Positions 11,901 to 23,891 of a DNA stretch of 64,000 bases are shown in pieces (the first letter of the stretch is position 1; every line of letters begins with the position of its first letter). The stretch comes from Ascidia mentula (lineage: Eukaryota; Chordata; Ascidiacea; Phlebobranchia; Ascidiidae): NCBI GenBank assembly GCA_947561715.1, contig OX387199.1, positions 315,001 to 379,000 on the forward strand. The letters are read 5' to 3'. Under the pieces are notes generated by a model. That model saw nothing but the letters and a program-made list of their open reading frames with translations. It did no database searches and had not been told where the DNA came from. A program made the translations under genes and the position numbers.

Positions 11901-14900
11901 GTTTTTGTTTGCTCAAAAATACAACAATATTCTTCTGGTACGTTAGGTGGCGTTCTAATATAGTTGGGATGTTGGAGTTTATCCCATGGCGATTGAAGTT
12001 TATTTATTGATTTTAGACGTATATGTTTGTTTATATCCCACTGTATGTCCCTCTGTTTTGTTGAACCCTGTAATAAAAACTTACTGTCTCCAGTATTGGC
12101 GGTGGTTTCAGTTCGTGAACAAACGTGAGCAATGGTATCACAGTGGGTGTATGTATATGTTGGCGATACACTGGAGGTCTGCATGGTGGTTCCAACGAAA
12201 CACTTCCGTGCGCCTTGCTTGGCGACTGTCAATGTGTTGCAACCATCGGCATCATTACAACATACGGCTGTGCAACCCGCTCTAAAATGATAAGATAGGT
12301 TTTTGACTGTTCTAGTACCACCAATCGTTACATTTTAGTCGTATATTGGTGTTTTAGTTTTGGGTGTTTCACGACATATGAGGTGGTAATTTCAATACTA
12401 AACGTTGAAGAAATGAAAATTCACTTAAATATCGGCAAAAAGTTGTGCGTTACTAAGTGGATATGGTTATGATAGAAATCTTACGTTGCCGGCGATCCAC
12501 AAAGACCGGCGTCACAGGCAGCTTGTGCTTGACAAGATCCGATCGTTTCCAAGCTGCTTGCTTTGTGTAAAAATTTGATAAATGTTTGGAATATTAACGA
12601 TTGTTAAGAGTTTAACTGAGGTTACCTGTCACAGTTTCCTTCCTTGCACAAACTTGACCGGCGGCACATGTTGAAGTGACGTCAAACACACCAGCTGTTG
12701 GGTTTGTGGTGGTTTTGGTTCCTGTCCCACATCTCACCACATTGATTATGTCAGTTACAGACAGACTGTTGCAGTTGTCTCCGTCGTTACAACAAGCCGA
12801 CGCACATCCACTGCGTGTAAAGGTATGTGTCTTGCAGATAATGACTTTTTTTTGTGATGTTTATATATTAGCAAAAACTATATTGTTGCCCAGCGGATGA
12901 CGGTGATTGTATATTCACCACAAAGTGGAAGTCTTTCTGACGTGTACGAAAGTCACATCAAGCTCAACTAATAAGACGTTTCAGGTTTAAATAATGGCCA
13001 TATGCAGGCAAGTTTGGCATGATTCTACAAAGTAATTTTAAACTCCCTTCATAAAATATAAGGAAAATTTAGTTTTGTGCCCAACTAATGGCACCTAATC
13101 AGTGCATGCAGGGGACATATTTTGGCAGCTTACAGAATTTGTTAAAAAGTTTTTCTTTGTGCTAAATATTAAAATACTGACGTTGTTCCGGTGCAGAGTA
13201 GATCGCATGCATCTTGGGATTGACAAGATCCAACTGTTGTTGTCGCTAAAATTATAACACCATCGTTTAAATATGGTCGAAAATCTCTTGCTTTATTTGC
13301 GTGAACAATAATAATGTCGATTTTAAATTTAACGCTTACTTGAACCCGAGGTGGTTTCCTTCCTTGCACAAAGTTCGTTGGCTGCACACGTTACACTGTT
13401 TGGGAGGTTTCCAGTAGTTGCACTTCCAGATGCACATCGAAGTACAGTTTTCATTTGTGCCACAGTCCGTCCATTGCATCTGTCCGCATCATTACAACAT
13501 GCCGATGTACAGCCCCTGAAAACATGTTTAGTGACTTCGTAAATCTTTGTTACTTCTAAGTACAACATTACTTACGCAGTTCCAGCACATAAGTCATCAC
13601 ACGCTGCTTGAGTGACGCATGCTCCAATGTTATTGGTGGCTGCAATTTTAAATAAATTGGTGAATTAATCGTTGACACAAAACTGTTCGATTCATCACGT
13701 TACGAACCTGTTTCACTTCTTCCGCACAATTCTCCAGCAGCGCACATAGTTGGCGTTGCAAGTGCAGCTCCAGTGGCCACAGTTCCAGTCATACAAGTAA
13801 CAACATTTCTTATTTCTGCAACTGTTTGTCTGTTGCAGAAATCCTCACTGCAGCATGCTGATAAACAGTCTCTGTTAAAGAAATTTTAAATAATTAGGTG
13901 GTTTATTGTGTAATAATTTACACATAAATACAAAAATGAAGCTGCCAAAATTTGGATATAATCGAAATGACCAAACTATTTTTTTCTGAATTTTTTGCGG
14001 TATTTCCGCCTCTATTGGTTGCGTATGAATTCTATGACGGCTTTTTGGTTTGTTCAGAGTGAGAGAATGCATGCGTGGCGTCAACACGAATAACTCTTTG
14101 TGTAAAATCTAATATTTTATCGTGTTTAAAGTTGATAATAAAGCATAAAAACCCTATTGGTTTGATGCAGGTTCACGAGCCTTGAGAAGGATAAATGTTC
14201 GCCAGAGCGTATATTTCATACGTGTTATAGATGAGTGTGTGATTTGTGTTGTAACGAAACACTCGAAAGTAAGACTTTAGTTTGTTGTTACTTACCCAGT
14301 ATTCTGACAAAGTGTTTCACAATCAGCCACTGCTGTCTGACAAGCTCCAACGATCGTTACTAGAAACAAGAAAACCTTGTAAAATACTTCGGTAACTTGT
14401 TGTGTCACATTTAGTTGTTTATATGTAAGGTTTCTGCCGTTGTACTACAGCAAAGTTACTCAGAGTTTTCGGGCCGAATTTCCAAATAATAAATCAAAGT
14501 TGGAATATTTATTCGCATTGTAGGTCTACGTAATAATCTTGGAACACAAACAAGGTCTATTCTTACATGCTTTTTTGACGTGAGTGTGATTAACTGTAAC
14601 TTATCTATTGATCACTTTAATCGAAACTGCATGCAGGGTTATTTTGTTCGCGCAGATGTCATCTTAACCGAAACAAATTTTATCCAATGTTGGACACGCA
14701 ATGAAAAAAAACGCATTTTTCGCATGTCTTTTGAGCCAAAACCAATTTTATCCACGTTAAACTATTTTTTTTGTTAATCATCAAACAATACAACAAAATC
14801 CTTGTTATGATAGTTCTGATAGTGTTGGGTTGTTGCAAGCTTATTCCGTGGTATTTGACGTTTATTCATGGAATTTCGAACGTTCACGTTTATTTATATC

Positions 14901-17900
14901 CTACTGCATGGACCTTGTTTTGTCCCCTGTAATAAAAACTTACTGTCTCCATCACTAGCTGTGGTTTCAGTTCGTGAACAAACGTGAGTACTGCTATCAC
15001 AGTAGGCGTATGTATATGTTGGCGATACACTGGAGGTTTGCATGGTGGTTCCAACGAAACATTTGCGTGCAGTTGATGGAGCCACAGTTACACTGTTGCA
15101 GAGATCAGCAAAGTTGCAGCATGAACTCACACATCCCCTGTACAAAACCACAACTAGAGTCACAAAAACTTCAGATACAAACAAGACCTTCTTACGTTGC
15201 TGAACTGCAGTGATCTGGGCATGCTGACGCATCCTGGCACGATCCAACAGTTGTTGTGGCTTGAAATAAGATTGCTTGTTAGAAACAATACCAGAATCAC
15301 ACCAAGTTTAACTTACTTTCGGAGACTGTTGTCTCTGTTCTGCCACACATTTGTGTAGCTGTGCAGGTTGTTGTAGTGGGAAACACTCCATTGGCGAGAG
15401 TACCAGTGTGACATGTAACGATGTTTTTAATGTTGGCTGGTGTGTCGTTGTTACAAAGAGCCGTCCCGTCATTACAACATGCACTTACACAATTTCTGTA
15501 ACAATCATGTGGTAATTTTATACCCTTGCATTTGACACAGTGTTTGTAGAAAGTATGGGTTTGCAAATAAACTTACGAATCTCCAGCACAAATCAAGTTG
15601 CAATTCGAAACTGAAGCTTGGCAAGATCCAACAGTTACCACAGTTGCCACACTGTCTGTAAAAAATATAATATAAGACTAAAATTATGATTCCAAGTTCA
15701 TATGGAAAAAACTGTTGAAACTAAACTTACTTGCTGTGGTTGTGGTCACTGTTCTTCCACAGTAAAGATTTGCATCACAATGTTGTGGTGCGAGGCTTCC
15801 TGTTGCAGCTGCACTTCCTACTTGTGTAGTTGTACCAACTGAACATACTTTTCCTGTTTGTGTAGCAACCGACAGACTGTTACAGAGATCAGCATCAGAA
15901 CAACATGACTCCACACAACCCCTGTAAGTAAAATAGTGATGAGGAGTTTTCTTTGTTTTCTGGTCATTTTAATTTAACTTACGCTGCACTGTTGCAAAGT
16001 GTTGCTGTGCATTCATTTTGTGTGTTACAAGTTCCAACAGTTGTCACAGTAGTTGCTCCTGTGTAACGTTTGTATAATGCATGTAAACAAATTGAGTACA
16101 TGAGCAATTAAACAATTATGACTTGTTACCATTTGCTGTTACACTGGTTTCTTTTCTTCCACACTGGCTGCCAGTTGCACAAGTCAGACTTGATGTGAGA
16201 ATTCCAGTAGTGACCTCACCAGAGGCGCAACGTAAAGTGTTGTCCATGTTGTCGACAGTTTGACTGTTGCATGAATCAGCATCGTTGCAACACGCATATA
16301 CACAACCCCTGGCAAGAACAAACAGTTAGACCTGATGTTTCTGTTTGGAAGAAAATGTGTTGATCAGAAACATACGGAAAATTTGTTCGGCAAATTCAAA
16401 AAATGTTGTAAACTTTTTATTGTTTATTTTATTAACAGATAAACGGAACATTTTCACATGTTATGCTGATGCTCGTATGATACACTTTCCTTGTTTCATT
16501 GAAAACTTACGTAGCTCCTGTGCAGAGAAGGTCGCAAGCAGCTTGAGTTGCACACGATCCTACAGTGGTCACTGTAGTGGTACCTTAAGGAAAAGATATA
16601 AATATCAAGGAAAATAGGTGATTGTGGAGAACGCAGGAATAACGTATGGAGGTTCTGCCTTTTTTATCCTTTAATTTCGAAGACAAAATTTTATTAACTA
16701 AATTTTTTGCCATAGTATCTGAGTCCAAATATTAACTGACACATAATTTACCTCCACTTGTTACAGTTGTTTCTGTTCTTGCACATAATTCTCCTGCTGC
16801 ACATGTTGTACTTGCCGTCAATGTTCCTGTTGTTACACTGCCAGTCATACAAGTTACCACATTCCTCATTTGTGTCACAGTCTGAGTGTTGCAAGCTTCT
16901 TCACTGCAGCATGCTGATACACAACCACTAATAAAACAATAATATATTTGTTGTTGTATTTTTAGAATTCAACATTTTAAGTTTCTTGTTCCTAATTTAA
17001 ATTGTGTTGTAACGAATCGCTGGAAAGTTAGACTTCGGTTTGTTGTTACTTACGCTGTTCCCTGACAAATTGTGTCACAAGCAGCTGCTGCCGTCTGACA
17101 AGCTCCAACGATGGTTACTTAAAACAATAAAATTGTGTAAAATGTGGAAAAGGTGGTGAATTTATTTTTGTCAATTTCGATTTGTTCATTATATTAAGAT
17201 TATACAACAATGATCATTATATTAAACACTGACCAACTCCATTATTGGCGGTTGTTTCACTTCGTGAACAAACGTGACCAATGGTATCACAGTGGGCGTA
17301 TGTATATGTTGGCGATGCACTGGAGGTTTGGGTGGTGGTTCCAACGAAACACTTCCGTGCTCCTTGCTTGGCGACTGTCAATGTGTTGCAACCATCGGCA
17401 TCATTACAACATGCGGCCACACATCCTCTGTATAACATCATCTACGTTTGTTAATTGATAATCATTTCCTGTAAGTTAATAAAGGGACAACCTAGCCTTC
17501 TTTCCAACCTTTACTATCAACAAATGTTGGGTTTTACGCTTTGTAAGGATCTGTAAGCTAATGCTTCCCCCTACGTCAGTTATCAGTATTGGTTTGAAAC
17601 AACGACCTTCTAATGAAGTATCAAATTAAACTTACGTTGCTCCGGTGCAAAGTGCGTCACATTCAGTTTGTGTCTTGCACGATCCCACAGTGGTAGCTGT
17701 TGCACAAAGTTTGATTGTTATTTCTGTGTTTCGTTTCAACATATATGTTATAAGATTAGGAAACCGTGAACTTTGTTCGGGCGCGTGTTTATTGTGTGTA
17801 GCAAATTGTGATAATATTATTTAAGTATTTAGGAAAAATAAAATTAACTTGAAACTAACTTCCAGTCGCCGTCGTTTCTGTCCTTGCGCAGAGTTGGTTG

Positions 17901-20900
17901 GCAACTGTACACGTTACCACATTAACAAGGTTTCCAGTAGTTACACTTCCAGATGCACATCGAAGTACAGTATTTATTTCCGCCACAGTCCGTCCATTGC
18001 ATCTGTCCGCATCATTACAACAAGCCGATGTACAACCCCTGTTCATAAAATAAAAGGCTTCATTGATAGTGGGAAATGTCGTTGGTGGGAAATTTAATCA
18101 TGTGTAACTTTGCAATTCAATCCTTAATGGAATTTTGAAACATTTTGTCATCGAAAATTGCTTGTAACTCTTAATTTTGTTTCTATCTGATAAAAATTTA
18201 ATTAAATTGAAAACTTACGTTTGTCCGGCGCAGAGAAGATCGCATCCATCTTGAGTTTGGCATGATCCCACCATTGCCGTTCCTTTAACACAAACAAAGT
18301 TTCCCATTTCGTCTTTATTAAAGCGATTTTTATTGTATAAAAAATGAAATTGTAAGGTTCAGACCTGTTTCACTCCGTCCACACAATTCTCCAGCACCAC
18401 ACGTAGTTGTAGCTGTAAGTGCAGCATTATTGGCCACAGTTCCAGTCATACAAGTAACAACATTTCTCATTTCTGCAACTGTTTGTCTGTTGCAATTATC
18501 CTCACTACAGCATGCTGATATGCAGTTTCTGTTGATGCAGTTTTTAATCAGAAACTTTCCTGATAAATTCCTTTAGGTTAAACAAACAGCAAGTTGACAA
18601 AATTTATGCTTTTGCCAGTTAAATTTCTTACGCATCAGTTCCACACTGAGCGTCGCAAGTAGCGGCAGAATCTTGGCATGTTGTTGTAATTGTCGCTGTG
18701 AATATAAATTGTCGATGTTTGCAATAATTGATGTTTTTTGAAAGTTACAAATAATTAACGCATGAAAAACTTGTTACCTGATATATCTTTCTTTCCGCAA
18801 ACTTGGTCGGTCGTACATTCAGTAACAGTTTGCGTGGCGCCAGTTCCAACGAAACAGAACAGAAGAGCGTTTTTTGCGGTTATTGCGGCCACATTTCCAG
18901 AGTTACAATCATCAGCGTTGCTGCAACAAGCTTCCACGCATCCGGAGCTGAAAAATTAAAATTTTGTTCAAAGATAATTTAAAAGGTTTTTGTTCACATT
19001 GTTACTTACGCTTGACCGGTGCAGAGCGTTCCACAGGCTGATTGAGCTTGGCACGATGCCGTTGTAACTACGTTTGAGATGTTAACGTTACTGTCAATAT
19101 GTTGTTAACTGTATTTAAATACAGACCTCCTCCAACTTCCATTTTAGCGCAAACGTGGGTTGCTGTAATGCAAGGTGTGGAAGGAGCGGATCCTCCAGAT
19201 GTTACCGAACATGACATCTTGTTCATTTTCACGACTTCTTGGTTGTTGCAATTATCGGCGTTGTTACAGCTTGCTGATACACAGGAACTGCAGAAATATT
19301 AGTTTTTACCAAATGAAACTTTAAAGTCAGTGAAATTGCCGGACATCATTACGACCTTCAGAAAATGGTAAATTGCCGCCGAAATATTTAAACCCCAAGT
19401 TGTTTAACATTCACCGAATCATCTTTGTTGTCTGATTTACCAGGGGTGCACACCTGACATTAGGAAGCGTGTCAAAATGTTAAATGTGCTTTAGTGCAGT
19501 GTATTGACTGGTGTTTGAAAAACACTCCTCACGCAATCGCAAAATTATTATCAGGTACACAGGCTTATCCAGGGGAGGGTGTTTCCCCGTTTGTGAAATA
19601 TTTTTATATGTGATGATACCGAAATAAACCCCACTTTTTGTCAAAATCTCTGTGAAAACAAGAAACTTTCTTTGTTTGTTCGGCTGAAACCCTTAGGCTT
19701 AAACTGGTCATTGTTCCACACACAGAATATTTTTGTTACTCTAAAAGACGAAATGCCTTTTTTTAGTGGCGACGTTGGTTCAATGGCAATCAGCGGTTTC
19801 CCTGTGTGTGAAGTCAATTAGTTTGGTTGTTAATACACGTTGCAAATATTACGCATCTGCCTTTTAACGTTTGACCCAAGAAAAACTGCGCACGCAAATG
19901 TGCAAAGAGGAAGCGAGCACCGAATGCAAATTAATTTTTATTTCTATGTTTTCTTCACTAGGCACGTTTATTTCCTTGTTTGGTCACAAATATATTCAAG
20001 ACCTTTTATCAAAATATTAGTAATAGAAGTACGGCACAAACTCGCATACGAGTGTTCTATGAAAAGCACTGCGCAATTGCGCAAGCCATTCTATTTTCCA
20101 ACCAATGGATTGGATTGGATTACCAAACTTGGCCATCGTGCCCTATATATATTTTGCACACATGTGATAGATATATTTCGGCGGACGTGGGCACCATTAA
20201 AAATTAATCGGGATTTTGTTCAAAAACTGTTGTCCTAAACGTTTTGTTTCCAGCTCAACACTCTGTAGTCAGTAGGACATCAATAAATACCGCCCTACGT
20301 GATCATTGGTCAGACGTAATATAATACTTTACGCCCATAAATTGTTGGGGATGTAATAATGTTGCAATGAACTTTGTTTCGGGTCAAGTGAATTCGAAAT
20401 AACCGAGTTTTATATGTTACACAAACAGACAAACAAAGTAGAGAATATGAATTTTATCAATACCTAGAGATTGTAAAAAGTTAGAACCTCACACAACCCT
20501 TGCGAGAAGTATAAAAACTTCCCCTCTTTACTTACTTTGGATTTATGTCGGTACCCATACACAACGCATTTGCAGCAGTCTGAGCTCCACACGAACCAGT
20601 GACCACAACGGCGCTTGCTGTAACAAACGTTTTCTTTTTATGTCATTGTCAACGGTTATTCACAGATAGGTTACGAACGACTGGTTTTGGTGGAATATGA
20701 TATACGTGTGTATTTTTATTAATTTTCTTACAGACAGAGTTGGTGACTTCTTTCCTCCCGCAGTATTCAGTTTGTGAACAAGCCATTGCTGTAGCTGTTT
20801 CAGCCGATATATCTCCAACTTGACACGTCACAACGTCTATGATGTCAGCAACTGCCACATTGTTGCAATCATTACCAGCATCACTACAACATGCTGAAAC

Positions 20901-22807
20901 ACATCCCCTGAGAAACAACATTTGTGGTGATTTAAAGTATGGACAACAATAAACATCTTTCAGGAAACGGGTGTACGTTGGGTTTTATGCAACTTTTCAC
21001 ACGTTTAAATTTGCCGTAAAAGTAAACCAAGCAATTGGTCAACGAGGGGAATTTTTTTAACACACCACTTCTTTTAACATCCAAAAAAGAAGTGGTGCCA
21101 AACTAAATAGATTTTGGAAATGTAGGACTGAGATTAACCGTCTGCAGCAAAAAAACAAAGAGACGAAAAAATTGTCCCCAAACAAATTTTAGATGGCACG
21201 GCAAGTAACAATAAATTTAATTTAATAGTCTGTTCTTCTGGCACGTTGAAAACGTAAGTATGTAACAGTAACAATAAAGATGGTGTATAAATAATAAAAA
21301 AATATTCTAAACTTAAAATTCAAGGAACCCTAGAGCGCAGGTTCGAAACCAGCCCATTGGGGAGCGTGATATGTTCCTGGGGGTGATGGTGGATGAATTA
21401 TTAGGGTTACATAATTACTTCTTTACATCTACATCGCAAACTGGTTGGTAACTGCGGAAGATGGAATTCGACAAGCGCATAGTTTTGGAGATACTGTTTA
21501 GCATTCTCTGCCAACCGTTGTTGCTTCTCCAATATTTAATCTTTTCCCTGTTATTTGCGTGTTTTATATTGTTCAGGAAAACTTTTGGTGGCGTTGAAAG
21601 TTTTTTTGTCAAATTGATTCTTGGCTGGAGTGCTCACATCCGTATGCGTGGAGACGGAATCGACGGCGCCCAAACTAACAACCAGTTTTGCGGTGTAACT
21701 CAGATGTTACGACGGAAATACGCTGCAGTGATTTGCCCTTAGCTTCGTGCGTCATATGGTTGTGTTAATTACCAGTATGCTACCTCGCACGTGTTCTGCG
21801 TTAGAGCTGTTCTTTGTTGTTAACGTGGTGTACTGATGTCGTTAAACGGTTTTGTGACTAAGTTACAGTGAGCCTCATGTAAGGTAAAATAAACGATTAA
21901 TTTCACAACACATGGAATAAGTGAGCTAATTATATTCGCAGCTAAAAACATTTTAGATAAAATATAATGGAATTTAAACGTATCACGTGATTTGGTTCTG
22001 CCGTCTGATCCCCTAAAGTTGGTTTGGAGTTTATAAAATGAATATTCTTTGGGTGACAAGTCTATGTCTTGAACACATTCTGCTTTGATTGAGCAACGAC
22101 GTTGCCCTAAAGTACAAAATGTTGGGCGAGCAGAACAAATTCGGTCAAGGCGCCCGACCTTTACACCAACTAGAAAACCTGAGCAGTGTACGATAGAGTG
22201 GAAGTTGTCATGCTACCACGCACTCACTGTCAAAACAATTACGCTTTGGGATTTCCACATCGTTTACGATTGGACTTGTTGTGTGGCTTAACTATCTTTA
22301 GTGTTGTTGTTTTTTTCCTGGACACCACGCTATCTTTTGAAAGTTTCGGCTGTTTGTGGTCGTTGCTGTTACCGAAATGTTTAAAATGTAAAATTTTTAG
22401 TGCATTCAAGTCGTCTGTTGTTTCTCTCAATAATATTCGCTTTAAACTATAGAAAAGGTTTAACTCACGTTGCTCCAAGACAAAGGTTGTCGCAAGCAGT
22501 GGAAGTTTGACAAGATGCGACCACTGTTACAGTGTCGTCGGTGTTGGTTGCTGAAATCGGATAATTTCATTAACATTCAAGCAAAGGGTAATGTTTTAAA
22601 TTGAAAGTTCATTGACTTACTGGTTGACGTCGTTTCCGTTCTTGCACATAAGTACATAGCTGGACATGTAGCGGTTGTAAGACTTCCGGTAGCTGCATCA
22701 CTTCCAATCTTCTCTGTTGAACCGATCTTGCAATCCAAACCATTGACAGTGTTGGTGCCGATCATCACCACTGCCGCCAACATGGCCACAAAACGCACAC
22801 GAGTCAT
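8745..22807 (-). CDS. Gene B: GPI-anchored protein of 21 Ly6/uPAR-like domains (~1813 aa, 43 exons)
   Basis: Start codon 22805-22807, stop 8745-8747. Domains in order: signal peptide (about residues 1-23), 21 cysteine-rich domains of about 75-95 residues, a Thr stalk, and a hydrophobic C-terminus. The domain consensus is xxC-(14-30)-C-x5-LC(A/G)RxET... then GSCQ-x4-C-D-x-LCxG... then GCxSACC-x4/5-CN, ten cysteines. The last feature is the Ly6/uPAR signature; some domains have the classic CCxxDxCN spacing. No catalytic motif is present, so a binding or adhesion role at the cell surface is inferred. All 43 exons have GT-AG borders on inspection and the summed length (5442 nt) is a multiple of three. 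J-type order is a b c d e f g h i j k/f d e l f g h i j k, which shows an internal duplication of about eight domains. Confidence 0.78.
8945..15137 (-). repeat. Internal domain-block duplication in gene B (partner 15137-18528)
   Basis: The order d e (l) f g h i j k at 13871-9389 repeats d e f g h i j k/f at 18528-14944. Individual exon pairs, such as i at 10174-10364 and 15731-15921, differ by only a few residues, and the introns between them also align. Type l is present only in the downstream block. Confidence 0.75.
14944..15137 (-). CDS. Gene B exon 23: chimeric J exon (k-type 5' half, f-type 3' half)
   Basis: The 5' half (GCVSSCCNFADLCNSVTV, then STARKC) matches the k-type exons at 9389-9573 and 24320-24504. 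The 3' half (FVGTTMQTSSVSPTYTYA, then HVCSRTETT) matches f-type exons at 17234-17427 and 27098-27291. The M exon that follows (14296-14359) is the one that follows an f exon in gene D. The reading frame is intact, so the fusion is probably a functional domain pair made by unequal exchange. Confidence 0.75.
19288..20535 (-). other. Intron 4 of gene B, no gene seen
   Basis: This 1.25 kb intron lies between the M exon 20536-20617 and the b exon 19127-19287. I see no domain exon, repeat or RNA gene in it. The plus-strand ORF at 19840-20238 has no recognisable motif. Confidence 0.5.
20908..22468 (-). other. Long second intron of gene B, shared with gene C
   Basis: This 1.56 kb intron lies between exons 2 and 3. 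Segments align with the shorter intron of gene C at 32960-33784, for example 'gtggtgatttaaagtatg' just upstream of each a exon and the 'aagagcgcaggttcgaaacc'-like segment. It holds no domain exon. Minor ORFs here are not shared with gene C as protein. Confidence 0.6.
21320..21400 (+). repeat. Possible SINE remnant with B-box-like motif
   Basis: GGTTCGAAACC at 21340-21350 resembles the internal B box of tRNA-derived promoters. The surrounding segment recurs at 33297-33365 in gene C. No convincing A box or cloverleaf is seen, so this is weak. Confidence 0.3.
22621..22807 (-). CDS. Gene B exon 1: signal peptide and half of domain 1
   Basis: MTRVRFVAMLAAVVMIG followed by TNTVNG and mature LDCKIGSTEKIG; the first three cysteines of domain 1 follow, ending at ETTSTS in phase 1 (CCA before GTAAG). 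The in-frame ATG at 22865-22867 lies in a segment not shared with the paralogs, so the internal start is preferred. Confidence 0.8.
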
Positions 22808-23499
22808 TATATTGATTTCTATGGTTAATTTAGTACGGTGGTGCACAAAGGTTTCTTCTACAAACAAGCGTGTGATTATATTTTGTCAATTGCTTTAATT
22901 GCTCGGAAGTAAACAAAGTAAACCAAGGGTTGGATTAAGTTTTGTTGACTCCTATGGAATTTTTAGTGTTTAATGTTTACTCACTGATTATTTTGATTAG
23001 ATCTATGATATAAAATAGTTAGACTTAATATTGGGTCGATTTAACAGTGTTTAAGCATTGCCGACTGATTCGCGCTCGATCCATGTTTAAAACCACTTTT
23101 CCATTTTTAAGACTGTGGGAACCGCTTTAAAATTTTCGAAATAATTCTCATATCGTTAGTAATCCTACAACGCTCTTCTACCAATAAACCTTCCTAAATA
23201 CATACAAGCTACCAACTAAATTCGTTACGTCTCGCGCATCTCCTTTTATTTAGCCTATGTGGAAACACATTGATGGGGGTTGGGTTACCCGCGAAACTTT
23301 TTCCCCGACCTCACGAATCCCCTAACCACGGCTACTGCCCCGGCCGAATCTTTCCAACTTTTCTCCAACGTTTGTTGAACGAATTTAAACCAATGTGCGT
23401 TGATCCGTGTAAAATATTTCTTAACATTTTTTTATCCTGCTTTCCCCTTGTGTTGAGTTGGGAAGATATTAGATACGTTTTGCACTCGATTAAATAAAG
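22808..23499. other. Spacer between genes C and B
   Basis: Under 0.9 kb separates the gene C stop codon from the gene B start codon, both on the minus strand. No coding exon is seen. The gene B promoter or a trans-splice acceptor should lie in the part near 22808-23000. Confidence 0.45.
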
Positions 23500-23505
23500 T
23501 TTATT
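23500..23505 (-). terminator. Poly(A) signal of gene C
   Basis: AATAAA on the minus strand, about 190 nt after the gene C stop codon and at the equivalent place to the signal in gene D. In gene B the aligned hexamer is AATAAG. Confidence 0.6.
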
Positions 23506-23692
23506 ATATAATGTTGATAAATTTGGTATTTACAAGAGTTACAAGGTTCGATTCACATAAGCTCTGCACACTTCAACATAAACATTACTCCGTGTGCATT
23601 GTATGCAAATAAACTAATTTGAATATAAGATACATAATTATTAAAATTATCACACACCGGTAAAATCACTGGCCACAAATATTACGTTAAAA

Positions 23693-23891
23693 TCAAGCCA
23701 TGAAGCAACTGAAGAACACAACACAGATCATGAACATAATGTTGACTCCAGCAATGCGAACACTACCACTGGTAGTAGTAGCTGCAACTGTTGTTGTTGT
23801 AGCTGCTGTTGTAGTTGTTGTTGTGGTTGTAGGAACCGGTGAAGCGTTGCATGCATCGGTGTCACAACAATTGGAAACACAGTTGGCGGTT
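23693..23891 (-). CDS. Gene C terminal exon: CCDTDACN, Thr stalk, GPI-type tail
   Basis: Same layout as in gene B: CCDTDACN, ASPVP, threonine runs, TTTSGSVRIAGVN, then a hydrophobic end IMFMICVVFFSCFMA and TGA. It is one codon shorter than in gene B because of a shorter ACA repeat. Confidence 0.75.

Larger units (their letters stand above)
8745..22807 (-). other. Exon map of gene B
   Basis: Exons 5' to 3' (letter = J-exon type; unlettered = M exon): 22621-22807; 22469-22550; a 20732-20907; 20536-20617; b 19127-19287; 19010-19067; c 18778-18947; 18632-18695; d 18365-18528; 18219-18282; e 17860-18038; 17636-17696; f 17234-17427; 17054-17117; g 16752-16927; 16511-16583; h 16130-16308; 15983-16058; i 15731-15921; 15577-15655; j 15317-15495; 15196-15259; k/f 14944-15137; 14296-14359; d 13708-13871; 13576-13639; e 13340-13515; 13182-13245; l 12626-12810; 12485-12560; f 12085-12281; 11479-11542; g 11177-11352; 10933-11005; h 10573-10751; 10426-10501; i 10174-10364; 10016-10094; j 9756-9934; 9635-9698; k 9389-9573; 9215-9281; terminal 8745-8946. 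A few M-exon acceptors have a nearby in-frame alternative, so individual 5' borders may shift by 3-6 nt. Confidence 0.75.

Noticed and set aside
19840-20238. 132-codon plus-strand ORF in a gene B intron
   Set aside because: No motif, low-complexity composition and no counterpart in the same intron of genes C or D.
8745-22807. Three-finger venom toxin genes
   Set aside because: Domains are strung in arrays with stalk and membrane-anchor signals and one more residue in most CC..CN motifs; toxins of this fold are small single-domain secreted proteins.
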